A program made the position numbers and the translations under genes. Of a stretch of 5,804 nt of DNA, positions 5,372-5,804 are shown one piece after another. The notes beneath the pieces are model-generated. The model did not search any database, was not told the DNA's origin, and saw nothing but the letters and a program-made list of their open reading frames with translations. Location of the stretch: assembly GCA_028278005.1 (NCBI GenBank), contig JANQFD010000148.1:1-5804 (forward strand), given 5' to 3'. Origin of the DNA: Chlorobium sp. (GTDB lineage: Bacteria; Bacteroidota; Chlorobiia; Chlorobiales; Chlorobiaceae). Position 1 is the first letter of the stretch. Every line of letters starts with the position of its first letter.

Positions 5372-5420
5372 CGAGTCATGATCAAGAGGTTGTGAATTGC
5401 TCCAGGACTCGCTCCTCTTG
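5372..5420 (+). other. Interleaved inverted repeats just before nikR
   Basis: CGAGTC (5372-5377) can pair with GACTCG (5406-5411), and CAAGAGG (5383-5389) with CCTCTTG (5414-5420). The arms alternate, so they would form either a pseudoknot or two competing hairpins. Only two bases separate the last two arms, which makes a simple pseudoknot sterically doubtful. The element ends 25 bases before the nikR start codon. Confidence 0.25.
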
Positions 5421-5445
5421 TCTAACAGATGGAAAGCAAACAGTA

Positions 5446-5804
5446 ATGAAACGTTTCGGCGTCTCACTTGAAGATGATCTTCTTGAACGGCTTGACAGAC
5501 TGGTTACGGCTCATACATTCCCGAACAGGTCACAGGCAATACGCTTTCTCATCAGGAAGCATCTCAAAGAAGAACAGTGGAAAAACAATCGGGAAGTAAG
5601 CGGTTGCCTGGTGCTTGTATACGATCATCACAAGTCCGACCTGCAAAAAAAGCTGACAAGCATCCAGCATGATTATCATCATCTCGTTATCTGCGGCCAG
5701 CATGTCCACCTCGATCACGACAACTGCATGGAAACGATAACCCTGAAAGGCAAGGCAACAGAACTGCAGGAACTGGCCGATAAACTGATCGCGGTCAAGG
5801 GAAT
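5446..5804 (+). CDS. nikR: Nickel-responsive transcriptional regulator NikR, 3' end cut by window edge
   Basis: A DNA-binding repressor that responds to nickel and usually controls nickel uptake genes. 119 complete codons are visible; family members have about 130-150, so only a short tail is missing. Residues 1-45 form the ribbon-helix-helix domain (MKRFGVSLEDDLLERLD, then NRSQAIRFLIRKHL), with R3 on the DNA-reading strand. Residues from about 52 form the ACT-like metal-binding domain. All four high-affinity nickel ligands of E. coli NikR (H76, H87, H89, C95) have counterparts: H75 in QHDYHHL, then H86, H88 and C94 in QHVHLDHDNCME. The RF-x-[IV]-S start is more like archaeal and deltaproteobacterial members than like E. 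coli. A weak GGAAAG lies nine bases before the ATG. The long structured leader and candidate NikR operator upstream suggest autoregulation. Regulated nickel genes are not in the window and may lie downstream. Confidence 0.95.
   Translation, partial: MKRFGVSLEDDLLERLDRLVTAHTFPNRSQAIRFLIRKHLKEEQWKNNREVSGCLVLVYDHHKSDLQKKLTSIQHDYHHLVICGQHVHLDHDNCMETITLKGKATELQELADKLIAVKG

Noticed and set aside
5021..5467. Three overlapping minus-strand open frames upstream of nikR
   Set aside because: They cross hairpins and a terminator, have no recognisable domain or good start site, and overlap one another in different frames.

Overview
The window reads as part of a bacterial chromosome, most likely from a green sulfur bacterium (Chlorobiaceae, for example a Chlorobium or Prosthecochloris relative). 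This is inferred from the combination of an Escherichia-type glucose-6-phosphate isomerase, a solo RsbW-like ATP-binding protein, an ammonium transporter plus P-II pair, a NikR regulator and 7-bp repeats in the non-coding DNA. I could not test it by a search. No tRNA, rRNA, CRISPR array, insertion sequence or transposase is visible.

Left part, minus strand: positions 1541 to 1 hold pgi, which runs off the left edge about 35 codons before its expected end. Upstream of it, 1542-1871 has no convincing gene. It carries several blocks of degenerate 7-bp tandem repeats built on an ACT core. From 2291 back to 1872 lies a 139-residue GHKL-type ATP-binding protein of the RsbW/SpoIIAB anti-sigma family.

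Middle part, plus strand: a divergent, AT-rich intergenic region (2307-2539) contains a candidate promoter and two perfect inverted repeats. It leads into a nitrogen operon: ammonium channel (2540-3865), P-II signalling protein (3888-4229) and a secreted outer-membrane beta-barrel protein (4323-4988). The operon ends at a strong intrinsic terminator at 5086-5113. The expected scheme is that the channel imports ammonium, the trimeric P-II protein senses 2-oxoglutarate and ATP/ADP and plugs the channel when nitrogen is ample, and the barrel possibly provides the outer-membrane route. The P-II protein keeps the effector-binding residues but lacks the tyrosine used for uridylylation.

Right part: 5114-5445 is non-coding but rich in structure. 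It holds a possible promoter, a candidate NikR operator, hairpins with interchangeable TCCCGA/TCGGGA arms and a hairpin followed by a T-run. nikR then starts at 5446 and runs off the right edge with all four nickel ligands present. The most interesting unexplained items are this nikR leader, the barrel protein in the ammonium operon, the modification-site-free P-II protein and the heptad-repeat patch.
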